From NCBI GenBank assembly GCA_021784255.1, contig JAJXSZ010000068.1, positions 1 to 11,472 of the forward strand: a DNA stretch of 11,472 nucleotides, given 5' to 3'. The notes below the pieces were generated by a model. It was not told where the DNA came from. It saw only the letters and a program-made list of their open reading frames with translations, and made no database searches. The first letter of the stretch is position 1; the number at the start of each line of letters is the position of its first letter. The translations under genes were made by a program, and so were the position numbers. Positions 1-5,288 of this stretch are shown piece after piece. Origin of the DNA: Pseudomonadota bacterium. GTDB taxonomy: Bacteria > Pseudomonadota > Alphaproteobacteria > Acetobacterales > Acetobacteraceae.

Positions 1-686
1 AGCGACCACCACCTTGGCAGCGAGAAGCCGCGCTGGCGGTGCTGCACCGCGAGCGCCATGCCCAGCGCGAACAGGAACTGCCAGGCAAACGGGTTGAAGA
101 ACCAGCCGCCGCCCGACGGCACGGTATGGACATTGAGCCAGGGATAGACCTGCGCCGCGCGCCACAGCGCGAGCGAGGGCAGCAGCAGCGCCGCCGGCGA
201 CAGCCGCCACAGCGCCTGCATCAGCGGGAAGCAGCCGAGCAGCACGATGTACAGCGGCAGGATGTCGAGAAACGTCGGCAATTGCGCGAGCCGAACGGCG
301 CGGCGGATGCCGTGCAGCCCAGCCGGCCGCGATGGCTCGATGCCAAGGAACTCGGTGCCGAAATAATGCGCCCAGACCGCCACGATCACGAACGTGGCCA
401 GCAGCAGCAGCACTTCCGCCGCGTAGAGGTGCAGGCAGCGCAGCGCCACGCGCACGACACCGGACCGCAACCCCTGCTCCTCGAAGATCCGCCCATAGGC
501 GATCATGCTCGAGAGCCCGGCCAGGATCACGAACACCTCGGCGGCGTCGGAAAAACCCCAGTTGCGCAGCGTTATGTTGCCGACCAGGTTATCGCCGATA
601 TGATCGACGAAGATCATCAGCAGAGCTGCACCCCGCATGATGTCGATGCGGCCATCGCGGCGCCGGCGCGGCGGGGCCCCGCTCAT
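1..686 (-). CDS. OpgC-type membrane acyltransferase, C-terminus cut off by the window edge
   Basis: The frame is open from an ATG at 686 to the window edge, giving 228 residues with no stop. The N-terminus has the pattern of OpgC-family integral-membrane acyltransferases: a basic start, R-I-D-I-M-R-G at about residues 13-19, IFVDHIGDN at 25-33, and FSDAAEVFVILAGLSS at 45-60. Further hydrophobic segments lie at about 85-107 and 139-156, and FNPFAWQFLFALG at 197-209 is a family hallmark. OpgC in other proteobacteria adds succinyl groups to periplasmic glucans; the substrate here cannot be told from sequence. An AGGGAGG ribosome site (693-699) precedes the ATG, and accC ends 15 bases upstream on the same strand, so it is probably the last-read gene of the aroQ-accB-accC transcript. 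The family call is good; the exact acyl group and acceptor are unknown. Confidence 0.82.
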   Translation of the reverse strand, partial: MSGAPPRRRRDGRIDIMRGAALLMIFVDHIGDNLVGNITLRNWGFSDAAEVFVILAGLSSMIAYGRIFEEQGLRSGVVRVALRCLHLYAAEVLLLLATFVIVAVWAHYFGTEFLGIEPSRPAGLHGIRRAVRLAQLPTFLDILPLYIVLLGCFPLMQALWRLSPAALLLPSLALWRAAQVYPWLNVHTVPSGGGWFFNPFAWQFLFALGMALAVQHRQRGFSLPRWWS

Positions 687-701
687 GCTGTGCCCTCCCT
701 G

Positions 702-2042
702 TCAGCCGGCAGCGACCAGTCGCTCCAGCCAGTGGATGGTATAGTCGCCAACGGCGAAATCGGGGTGGGCAGCGATGCGCTCGTGCAGCGGCAGCGTGGT
801 CTTGATGCCGATCACGGCGAACTCCGCCAAGGCCCGGCGCAGCCGCGCGATCGCCTCGGCACGCGTCGGCGCGTGCACGATCAGCTTGGCCACCATGCTG
901 TCGTACCATGGCGGCACGGCAGCCCCGGCATAGAGCGCCGAATCGACGCGAACGCCCAGGCCGCCGGGCGCGTGAAACGCCGTCACGCGCCCGGCGGACG
1001 GGGCGAAGGTCTCGGGGTCCTCCGCGGTCACACGGCATTCGATCGCGTGGCCGGAGAACCGCACATCGGCCTGGCCGTAGCCCAGCTCGGCCCCGGCGGC
1101 GATGCGGATCTGCTCCTTCACCAGGTCGATGCCGCAGACCATCTCGGTCACCGGATGCTCGACCTGCAGGCGCGTGTTCATCTCGATGAAGGCGAACTGC
1201 CCGTCCTGCCAGAGGAACTCCAGCGTCCCCGCATTGCGGTAGCCGAGCTGCTGCAGCGCCGCGGTCGCCGTCGCACCCAGCGCGTCGCGCGCCGCGGCAT
1301 TGAGCGCGGGCGAGCCCGCCTCCTCCACCAGCTTCTGATGGCGCCGCTGCAGGCTGCAGTCGCGCTCGCCGAAATGCACCACCTGGCCTTGCCCGTCGGC
1401 GAGGATCTGCAGCTCGATGTGCCGCGGGCGGTCGAGATATTTCTCGAGGTAGACGGCATCGTTGCCGAACGCCGCAGCCGCCTCGGTGCGCGCCAGCCGC
1501 CACGCCTCCTCCAGCCCCTCGGGGCCGGTCGCCACTTTCATGCCGCGCCCGCCGCCGCCCGCCGCCGCCTTGATCAGGACCGGGTAGCCGATATGCCCGG
1601 CGACGCGGCGCGCTTCCTCCAGGCTCGTCAGCTCGCCCTCCGAGCCGGGCACCAGCGGGACGCCCAAACCCGCCATGGCGGTCTTGGCCGCGATCTTGTC
1701 GCCCATCATGCGGATATGCCCCGCCGAGGGGCCGATGAAGGCAAGCCCGTGCGCTTCCACCATGTCGGCGAACTCGGCGTTCTCGGAGAGGAAGCCGTAG
1801 CCGGGATGGATCGCATCGGCGCCGGTGATCGCGGCGGCGGAAAGGATCGAGGGAATGTTCAGATAGGAGTCACGCGGCGGCGGCGGGCCGATGCACACGC
1901 TCTCGTCGGCGAGGCGGACATGCATCGCCGCGGCGTCTGCCGTCGAATGCACGGCCACGGTCGGGATGCCCATCTCGCGGCAGGCGCGCTGGATGCGCAG
2001 CGCGATCTCGCCGCGATTGGCGATGAGGATCTTCTGGAACAC
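702..2042 (-). CDS. accC: Acetyl-CoA carboxylase biotin carboxylase subunit AccC
   Basis: The product uses ATP and bicarbonate to carboxylate the biotin carried by AccB, the first half-reaction of acetyl-CoA carboxylase and the committed step of fatty acid synthesis in the cytoplasm. The 446 residues match the usual AccC length (about 445-450). MFQKILIANRGEIALRI opens the biotin-carboxylase N-domain, and IHPGYGFLSENAEFA lies at 79-93. Nucleotide-binding K116 and K158 are present, with the glycine-rich loop AGGGGRGMK at 161-169. ERDCSLQRRHQKLVEEAG at 226-243 contains K237. EMNTRLQVEHPVTE at 287-300 provides the metal-binding E287, N289 and the catalytic R291. It starts 4 bases after the accB stop, so translation is probably coupled. 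No catalytic residue looks missing. Confidence 0.98.
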   Translation of the reverse strand: MFQKILIANRGEIALRIQRACREMGIPTVAVHSTADAAAMHVRLADESVCIGPPPPRDSYLNIPSILSAAAITGADAIHPGYGFLSENAEFADMVEAHGLAFIGPSAGHIRMMGDKIAAKTAMAGLGVPLVPGSEGELTSLEEARRVAGHIGYPVLIKAAAGGGGRGMKVATGPEGLEEAWRLARTEAAAAFGNDAVYLEKYLDRPRHIELQILADGQGQVVHFGERDCSLQRRHQKLVEEAGSPALNAAARDALGATATAALQQLGYRNAGTLEFLWQDGQFAFIEMNTRLQVEHPVTEMVCGIDLVKEQIRIAAGAELGYGQADVRFSGHAIECRVTAEDPETFAPSAGRVTAFHAPGGLGVRVDSALYAGAAVPPWYDSMVAKLIVHAPTRAEAIARLRRALAEFAVIGIKTTLPLHERIAAHPDFAVGDYTIHWLERLVAAG

Positions 2043-2046
2043 GCGC

Positions 2047-2502
2047 CTATTCGATGATCAGCAGTGGCTGATCATACTCGACGGGCGAGCCGGAGACGAC
2101 CAGCACCCGCGTCACGGTGCCGGCGCGGGGCGCCTTGATCTGATTGAAGGTCTTCATCGCCTCGATCAGGAGCAGCGTCTGCCCCGCCGAGACGCTCTGC
2201 CCGGCCGCGACGTAGGGCGTGGCTCCCGGCTCCGGCGAGAGGTAAACGACGCCCACCATCGGGCTGCGCACCGCGCCAGGATGCGCGGCATCGTCCGCCA
2301 CGCCGGGTGCGGCCGCCGGCACGGGGGCCGCAGCGGCCAGCGGCGCCGCCGAGCCGGCCATCGAGGCGACCACCGGCGTCGGCGCGCGCGCCACCCGCAC
2401 ACGGCCGGCCTCGCCCTCGACCTCGATCTCGGTGAGGCCGGTCTCGGTCAGGATCGCAGCCAGGGCGCGCACCGCGTCCGCGTCGAATGCCGGAACCTTC
2501 AT
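2047..2502 (-). CDS. accB: Acetyl-CoA carboxylase biotin carboxyl carrier protein AccB
   Basis: This 151-residue protein carries the biotin that shuttles the carboxyl group from AccC to the carboxyltransferase. Residues 1-40 are a helical N-terminal domain, 41-75 an Ala/Pro-rich flexible linker, and 78-151 the biotinyl (lipoyl-like) domain. The biotin-accepting lysine is K117 in IEAMKTFNQI; EAMKT is the usual form in alphaproteobacteria. The C-terminal ending PVEYDQPLLIIE is typical of the family. The ATG at 2502 overlaps the aroQ stop as ATGA, and a purine-rich GAGGACGAGGA stretch inside the aroQ end serves as ribosome site. The same frame stays open upstream to 3009, but that stretch is aroQ read in another frame, so MKVPAFDADAVRALA is the real start. 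Confidence 0.97.
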   Translation of the reverse strand: MKVPAFDADAVRALAAILTETGLTEIEVEGEAGRVRVARAPTPVVASMAGSAAPLAAAAPVPAAAPGVADDAAHPGAVRSPMVGVVYLSPEPGATPYVAAGQSVSAGQTLLLIEAMKTFNQIKAPRAGTVTRVLVVSGSPVEYDQPLLIIE

Positions 2503-2951
2503 TCCTCGTCCTCCAGCAGCTCCGACAGCGCCTCGATCGCCAGGGCATAGCCGGTGACGCCCAGGCCCGCGATCACACCCGTCGCCGCCTTGGAGACATA
2601 GGAGTGCTGCCGGAACTCCTCGCGGCGGTGGATGTTGGTGATGTGCACCTCGATCACCGGCATGTCGCACGCCAGCAGCGCGTCCAGCAGCGCGATCGAG
2701 GTGGTGGTGAAGGCCGCCGGGTTGATGACGATGCCCTGCGCCATCACGCGGGCCTCCTGCACCCAGGTGACCAGCTCGCCTTCGTGGTTGGTCTGGCGAA
2801 ACTCGATCGCGACGCCGCACTGGTCCGCCCGCTCCGCGCACAGCGCCTCGACGTCGTCGAGGGTGGCGCGGCCATAGAGCTTCGGCTCCCGCTGGCCCAG
2901 CAGGTTGAGGTTGGGCCCGTTCAGCACATAGATCAGAGGTCGCTCTGCCAT
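2499..2951 (-). CDS. aroQ: Type II 3-dehydroquinate dehydratase AroQ
   Basis: The enzyme dehydrates 3-dehydroquinate to 3-dehydroshikimate, step three of the shikimate pathway. At 150 residues it matches the small type II family. VLNGPNLNLLGQREPKLYG (9-27) holds the lid and the catalytic Tyr26; FRQTNHEGELV (51-61), INPAAFTTTS (76-85, substrate-binding N77) and EVHITNIHRREEFR (101-114, catalytic His103) follow. HITN replaces the more common HISN, a conservative change. It is the first gene of aroQ-accB-accC, an order widespread in proteobacteria. No Shine-Dalgarno sequence precedes the ATG; instead a GC-rich inverted repeat ends one base before it. The start is fixed by the conserved N-terminus beginning about seven residues before NGPNLN. 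Confidence 0.97.
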   Translation of the reverse strand: MAERPLIYVLNGPNLNLLGQREPKLYGRATLDDVEALCAERADQCGVAIEFRQTNHEGELVTWVQEARVMAQGIVINPAAFTTTSIALLDALLACDMPVIEVHITNIHRREEFRQHSYVSKAATGVIAGLGVTGYALAIEALSELLEDEE

Positions 2952-2978
2952 GGGCGCGCGGTAGCATGGCGCGCGCCC
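2952..2978 (-). promoter_or_regulatory. GC-rich inverted repeat directly before the aroQ start
   Basis: GGGCGCGC at 2952-2959 is the exact reverse complement of GCGCGCCC at 2971-2978, leaving an 11-base loop. In the aroQ transcript the 8-bp all-GC stem would end at the base just before the ATG. No ribosome site is visible in the surrounding bases, so the stem could limit initiation or could simply be upstream DNA if the mRNA starts at or near the ATG. The repeat is directly visible; a function is inference. Confidence 0.35.
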
Positions 2979-3029
2979 CGCGCCAACTGCGCTGACCTGC
3001 CATCGTCACCGCGCGGCAGCCGCTCCCCC

Positions 3030-3059
3030 TTGGCGGATCCCCATAGTCCCGCCCATATT
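3030..3059 (+). promoter_or_regulatory. Candidate promoter for thiS-thiG, possibly giving a leaderless mRNA
   Basis: TTGGCG (3030-3035) and CATATT (3054-3059) are separated by 18 bases and resemble -35 and -10 boxes. The thiS ATG at 3066 lies 6 bases after the -10-like box, about where transcription would start, and no Shine-Dalgarno sequence lies before it. Both facts fit a leaderless transcript, but the boxes are weak matches. The 114-base gap between aroQ and thiS must hold promoters for both directions. Confidence 0.3.
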
Positions 3060-3065
3060 GCCGCC

Positions 3066-3284
3066 ATGGATACGGTGACCCGGCTGGCGATCGGCCTCAA
3101 CGGGGAGGCGCGCGCCTTCGATGGCCCGCTCAGCGTCGCGGATCTGCTCGAACGCCTCGGCCTCGATGCGCGCAAGGTCGCGGTCGAGCGCAACAAGGCG
3201 ATCGTCCGCCGCGCGCACTACGCCGGGACCAGGCTCGAATCCGGGGACGCGGTCGAAATCGTTCACTTCATCGGAGGCGGCTGA
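3066..3284 (+). CDS. thiS: Sulfur carrier protein ThiS
   Basis: This 72-residue ubiquitin-like protein carries sulfur as a C-terminal thiocarboxylate and donates it to thiazole synthase in thiamine biosynthesis. Visible features are the short beta-grasp opening LAIGLNGEARAF (7-18), SVADLLERLGLD (23-34), the VAVERNKAIV segment (38-47), and the end GDAVEIVHFIGGG with the obligatory C-terminal Gly-Gly. thiG follows with a one-base overlap (TGATG), so the two are one operon. The ATG at 3066 gives the usual family length; there is no ribosome site upstream. No TPP riboswitch fits in the short upstream gap. A ThiF/MoeB-type adenylyltransferase and ThiO or ThiH are not in this window. Confidence 0.93.
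   Translation: MDTVTRLAIGLNGEARAFDGPLSVADLLERLGLDARKVAVERNKAIVRRAHYAGTRLESGDAVEIVHFIGGG
3273..3277 (+). promoter_or_regulatory. thiG ribosome-binding site inside the thiS Gly-Gly codons
   Basis: GGAGG lies 6 bases before the thiG ATG at 3284 and is read in thiS as part of the codons for its final Gly-Gly-Gly. The same bases therefore encode the functional tail of ThiS and the ribosome site of thiG. The motif and spacing are directly visible. Confidence 0.7.
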
Positions 3285-4075
3285 TGGACGGGACTGCGGC
3301 ATCCACCGATACCTGGAGTGTTGCCGGGCGGCGTTTCCGCTCGCGCCTCATCGTCGGCACCGGCAAATACAAGTCGCTCGAGGAAACGGCGGCGGCGATC
3401 GAGGCCTCGGGGGCGGAGATCGTCACCGTCGCGGTGCGGCGCGTGAACCTCTCCGACCCCAAGGCGCCGATGCTGCAGGATTTCGTCGATCCGAAGCGCT
3501 ACACCTACCTGCCCAATACCGCCGGCTGCCACACCGCCGAGGACGCGGTGCGCACGCTGCGGCTCGCGCGCGAGGCGGGGGGGTGGAACCTGGTCAAACT
3601 CGAAGTCCTCGGCCCGCCGCCGCATCTCTATCCGGACATGGCGGCGACGCTCGAGGCCGCGAAGGTGCTGATCGCAGACGGGTTCGAGGTGATGGTCTAC
3701 TGCGCCGACGACCCGGTCGCGGCGAAACGGCTGGAGGAGATGGGCTGTGTCGCCATCATGCCGCTCGGTGCGCCGATCGGCTCCGGGCTGGGCCTGCAGA
3801 ACCCGGCGATGATCGCGATGCTGATCGAGCAGGCGAAGGTGCCGCTTCTGGTCGACGCCGGGGTCGGCACCGCCTCCGACGCGGCGATCGCGATGGAACT
3901 CGGCTGCGACGCCGTGCTGCTCAACTCCGCCATCGCCCATGCCCGCGACCCGGTGATGATGGCGCGCGCCATGAAGGCGGCTGTGGAAGCCGGCCGGCTC
4001 AGCCACCTGGCGGGGCGGATGCCGCGGCGGATGGGGGCCGATCCGTCGAGTCCGCTGACCGGCCTGATCCGCTGA
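3284..4075 (+). CDS. thiG: Thiazole synthase ThiG
   Basis: ThiG condenses 1-deoxy-xylulose 5-phosphate, dehydroglycine and ThiS-borne sulfur into the thiazole phosphate of thiamine, acting in the cytoplasm. The 263 residues form a TIM barrel of normal length. RSRLIVGTGKYKS (19-31) is the N-terminal signature, LPNTAGCHTAEDAV (76-89) follows, and WNLVKLEVLG (101-110) contains K105, the lysine expected to form the imine with the sugar phosphate. PLGAPIGSGLGLQN, VDAGVGTASDAA and LLNSAIAHA line the phosphate-binding side. It is translationally coupled to thiS. The last 77 bases overlap the convergent yihY-like gene; the end PSSPLTGLIR looks like a natural ThiG C-terminus, so the overlap is not due to a false extension of thiG. 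Confidence 0.97.
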   Translation: MDGTAASTDTWSVAGRRFRSRLIVGTGKYKSLEETAAAIEASGAEIVTVAVRRVNLSDPKAPMLQDFVDPKRYTYLPNTAGCHTAEDAVRTLRLAREAGGWNLVKLEVLGPPPHLYPDMAATLEAAKVLIADGFEVMVYCADDPVAAKRLEEMGCVAIMPLGAPIGSGLGLQNPAMIAMLIEQAKVPLLVDAGVGTASDAAIAMELGCDAVLLNSAIAHARDPVMMARAMKAAVEAGRLSHLAGRMPRRMGADPSSPLTGLIR

Positions 4076-4916
4076 CCTCGCGTTCCAGGGCCGCGTTCAG
4101 CTCGCCGCCAGCCAGGGCGGCGAAGGCGGAGACCCAGAACCACAGCATGATGCCGGCAACCGCCGCGAGCGGGCCGTAGGTCGCGTCGAACCGCGCCAAC
4201 TGCGCCACATACGTGGAGAAGATCGCGGTCGCCGCCATCCAGCCCGCGGTCGCCGCCAGCGCACCGGGCAGGATATGGCGCCGCCCGCTCGGGCGGTGGC
4301 TCGGCCCGAAGCGATACAGCGCGCCCAGGACGGAGGCGACGAAGGCCGCCGTCAGCACGAGCGAGGCGATATGGATCAGGGTGCGCGTGTCGCCCGGGAT
4401 GCCCAGCCGCTGAGCGGCCGCCGGCAGCGCTACCATCAGCGCGAGCCCCAGCACCGCGCCGATCACGGCGAGCAGGGTCATCGCCCCGGCGATCGCCAGC
4501 ACGCGCAGCGCCGAGCGGCGTTCGGACGCGTCATAGGCGAAGTTGAGGGCCGTCATCAGCGAGCTGGTGCCGGTCGTCGCACTCCAGACAGTGAACAGCG
4601 CCGAGATCGCGACGCCGAGCGAGAGCGAGGCACTGCGATGCGAGACCAGCACGCCAAGCTCCTGCGCGATCATCGCGTAGGCGGGCGGCGGCAGGAACGC
4701 CTGCAGCGTTTCGAGCTGCGGCGCCACGGTGCGGATGTCGAAGACCAGGCCATAGATGGAGACGAGCATCGCCAGCGCCGGGAACAGCGCCAGCGTGGCG
4801 TAAAAGGCGCAGCCCGCGGCGACCAGGGACGTGCGATGCGCGAGCACCCGCGCGCCCAGCACCCGCGCGACGCGCGCCGCGAGGACCGGCCATGGTCGGG
4901 CTGCATCTGGTGTCAT
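3999..4916 (-). CDS. YihY/BrkB-type inner-membrane protein
   Basis: The 305-residue protein belongs to the YihY/virulence-factor BrkB (UPF0761) family of polytopic inner-membrane proteins, whose biochemical role is not settled. Family marks are AAGCAFYATLALFPALAML (33-51), a LYRFGPS motif (200-206) and YGPLAAVAGIMLWFWVSAFAALAGGELN (247-274). About six hydrophobic segments are visible, near 33-58, 98-117, 137-166, 179-200, 217-238 and 248-270. The ATG at 4916 follows AGGAAG and gives the usual family start; longer readings to 5150 would be low-complexity translation of the tandem repeat upstream. The conserved fold ends near residue 280, and the last 25 Ser/Pro/Ala-rich residues are encoded antisense to the thiG 3' end. 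Confidence 0.88.
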   Translation of the reverse strand: MTPDAARPWPVLAARVARVLGARVLAHRTSLVAAGCAFYATLALFPALAMLVSIYGLVFDIRTVAPQLETLQAFLPPPAYAMIAQELGVLVSHRSASLSLGVAISALFTVWSATTGTSSLMTALNFAYDASERRSALRVLAIAGAMTLLAVIGAVLGLALMVALPAAAQRLGIPGDTRTLIHIASLVLTAAFVASVLGALYRFGPSHRPSGRRHILPGALAATAGWMAATAIFSTYVAQLARFDATYGPLAAVAGIMLWFWVSAFAALAGGELNAALEREVSGSGRSADSTDRPPSAAASAPPGG

Positions 4917-4951
4917 CGCTTCCTGCGTCGTCCTCGCCGCTCTCCCGCCGC

Positions 4952-5007
4952 CGATCCAGCGCCCCCGATCCAGAGCCCCCGATCCAGAGCCCCCGCTCCA
5001 GAGCCTG
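4952..5007. repeat. 14-bp tandem repeat, four copies
   Basis: Four head-to-tail 14-base units lie at 4952-4965, 4966-4979, 4980-4993 and 4994-5007. The unit is CGATCCAGAGCCCC; copies two and three are identical, copy one has one change and copy four three. It sits about 36 bases upstream of the yihY-like start, within its possible 5' untranslated region. On that transcript strand it gives three runs of five G, 14 bases apart. Unit length and the lack of spacers rule out CRISPR. Confidence 0.9.
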
Positions 5008-5046
5008 GGGGAGGCTCCATGGCGTGCACGCCGAGCCGGCGCCATG
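5001..5046. repeat. Two small inverted repeats next to the tandem repeat
   Basis: GAGCCT (5001-5006) and AGGCTC (5012-5017) form a perfect 6-bp stem around a GGGGG loop. CATGGCG (5018-5024) and CGCCATG (5040-5046) form a 7-bp stem with a 15-base loop. Neither is followed by a T run on either strand, so they do not look like intrinsic terminators. A run of eight C follows at 5069-5076. Their role is unknown. Confidence 0.45.
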
Positions 5047-5100
5047 CACCCAACCGCTAGCAGGAATTCCCCCCCCGGGAGAGTCGCGCCGAGAAAAGGC

Positions 5101-5129
5101 TTGCAAGGTGGGGATGTCGATCCTATTTG
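5101..5129 (+). promoter_or_regulatory. Candidate promoter for the decarboxylase leader
   Basis: TTGCAA (5101-5106) and TATTTG (5124-5129) are separated by 17 bases, an optimal spacing, and stand out as AT-richer in a GC-rich region. The CTTG core fits alphaproteobacterial -35 boxes. Transcription would begin near 5135, leaving a leader of about 150 bases before the decarboxylase. The boxes are visible; promoter activity is inference. Confidence 0.45.
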
Positions 5130-5144
5130 GCGCCTCCACGCAGC

Positions 5145-5284
5145 GCGCACGTGCCTCTGGCCCTCGGGTTACGCAACGACGTCAAGCGTTCTGGCAATCG
5201 TTTGGTCGCTGGTTCGTTCGACCGTTTCGCAATCTGGGCCCGTCGCCTTGGAAAGGCGGGCCTCTCACCTGGAGGCCACGCGCG
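5145..5284 (+). ncRNA. Structured leader of the ornithine decarboxylase gene, probably speF-type
   Basis: The bases before the decarboxylase are non-uniform and structured. An outer stem GGCCC (5159-5163)/GGGCC (5236-5240) may enclose GGTCG (5204-5208)/CGACC (5219-5223). Two hairpins follow: CGCCTT (5244-5249)/AAGGCG (5253-5258), and GGCCTC (5259-5264)/GAGGCC (5272-5277), which covers the GGAGG ribosome site at 5271-5275. A cis-regulatory motif called speF was described upstream of ornithine decarboxylase genes in alphaproteobacteria (Rfam family speF). Position, target gene and the look of the 5165-5235 segment fit it, but I matched it from memory without a covariance model. It would be expected to couple decarboxylase expression to polyamine or ornithine levels. 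Confidence 0.55.
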
Positions 5285-5288
5285 ATGA
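5151..5288 (+). CDS. Possible 45-residue leader peptide overlapping the decarboxylase start
   Basis: Inside the leader, one frame runs from a GTG at 5151 to a TGA at 5286-5288 that overlaps the decarboxylase ATG as ATGA, the arrangement of translational coupling. The peptide is basic (nine Arg/Lys). Residues 22-31 read SFDRFAIWAR, and it ends GHAR. As I recall it, the enterobacterial ornithine-sensing arrest peptide SpeFL ends SFDFHFFNAR, so both share S-F-D, five residues, A-R. Against a coding role, there is no ribosome site before the GTG, no ATG in frame, and the SFD match lies 14 residues before the stop rather than at it. If translated, stalling on this frame would disrupt the hairpins that cover the decarboxylase ribosome site. 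This is a hypothesis, not a firm gene. Confidence 0.3.
   Translation: MPLALGLRNDVKRSGNRLVAGSFDRFAIWARRLGKAGLSPGGHAR
5259..5277 (+). promoter_or_regulatory. Hairpin covering the decarboxylase ribosome-binding site
   Basis: GGCCTC (5259-5264) pairs perfectly with GAGGCC (5272-5277) around a 7-base loop. The only ribosome site for the decarboxylase, GGAGG at 5271-5275 with a 9-base spacer to ATG 5285, lies almost wholly in the 3' arm. This is the usual architecture of translational control by an upstream RNA or leader peptide. Confidence 0.5.

Noticed and set aside
39..2057. 672-codon open frame on the plus strand across the opgC-like gene and accC
   Set aside because: It is antisense to clearly conserved AccC and AccB sequence; the product is rich in Arg, His and Gln with no domain. 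Long antisense frames are common in GC-rich DNA.
2952..3065. TPP riboswitch for thiS-thiG
   Set aside because: The gap is too short for leader plus promoters and I see none of the conserved CUGAGA or ACCUGAUC-type segments.
4952..5007. CRISPR-like array
   Set aside because: The 14-base units are directly adjacent without spacers and no cas gene is near.
4917..5150. N-terminal extension of the yihY-like gene to 5150
   Set aside because: It would translate the tandem repeat into Gly/Ser-rich low-complexity sequence not expected in the family; ATG 4916 has its own ribosome site.
4892..5284. In-frame N-terminal extension of the decarboxylase (starts at 4892 or 5114)
   Set aside because: The extension covers the tandem repeat, the promoter-like boxes and the leader; homologs start near MTLKIARFLA, and GGAGG sits before ATG 5285.
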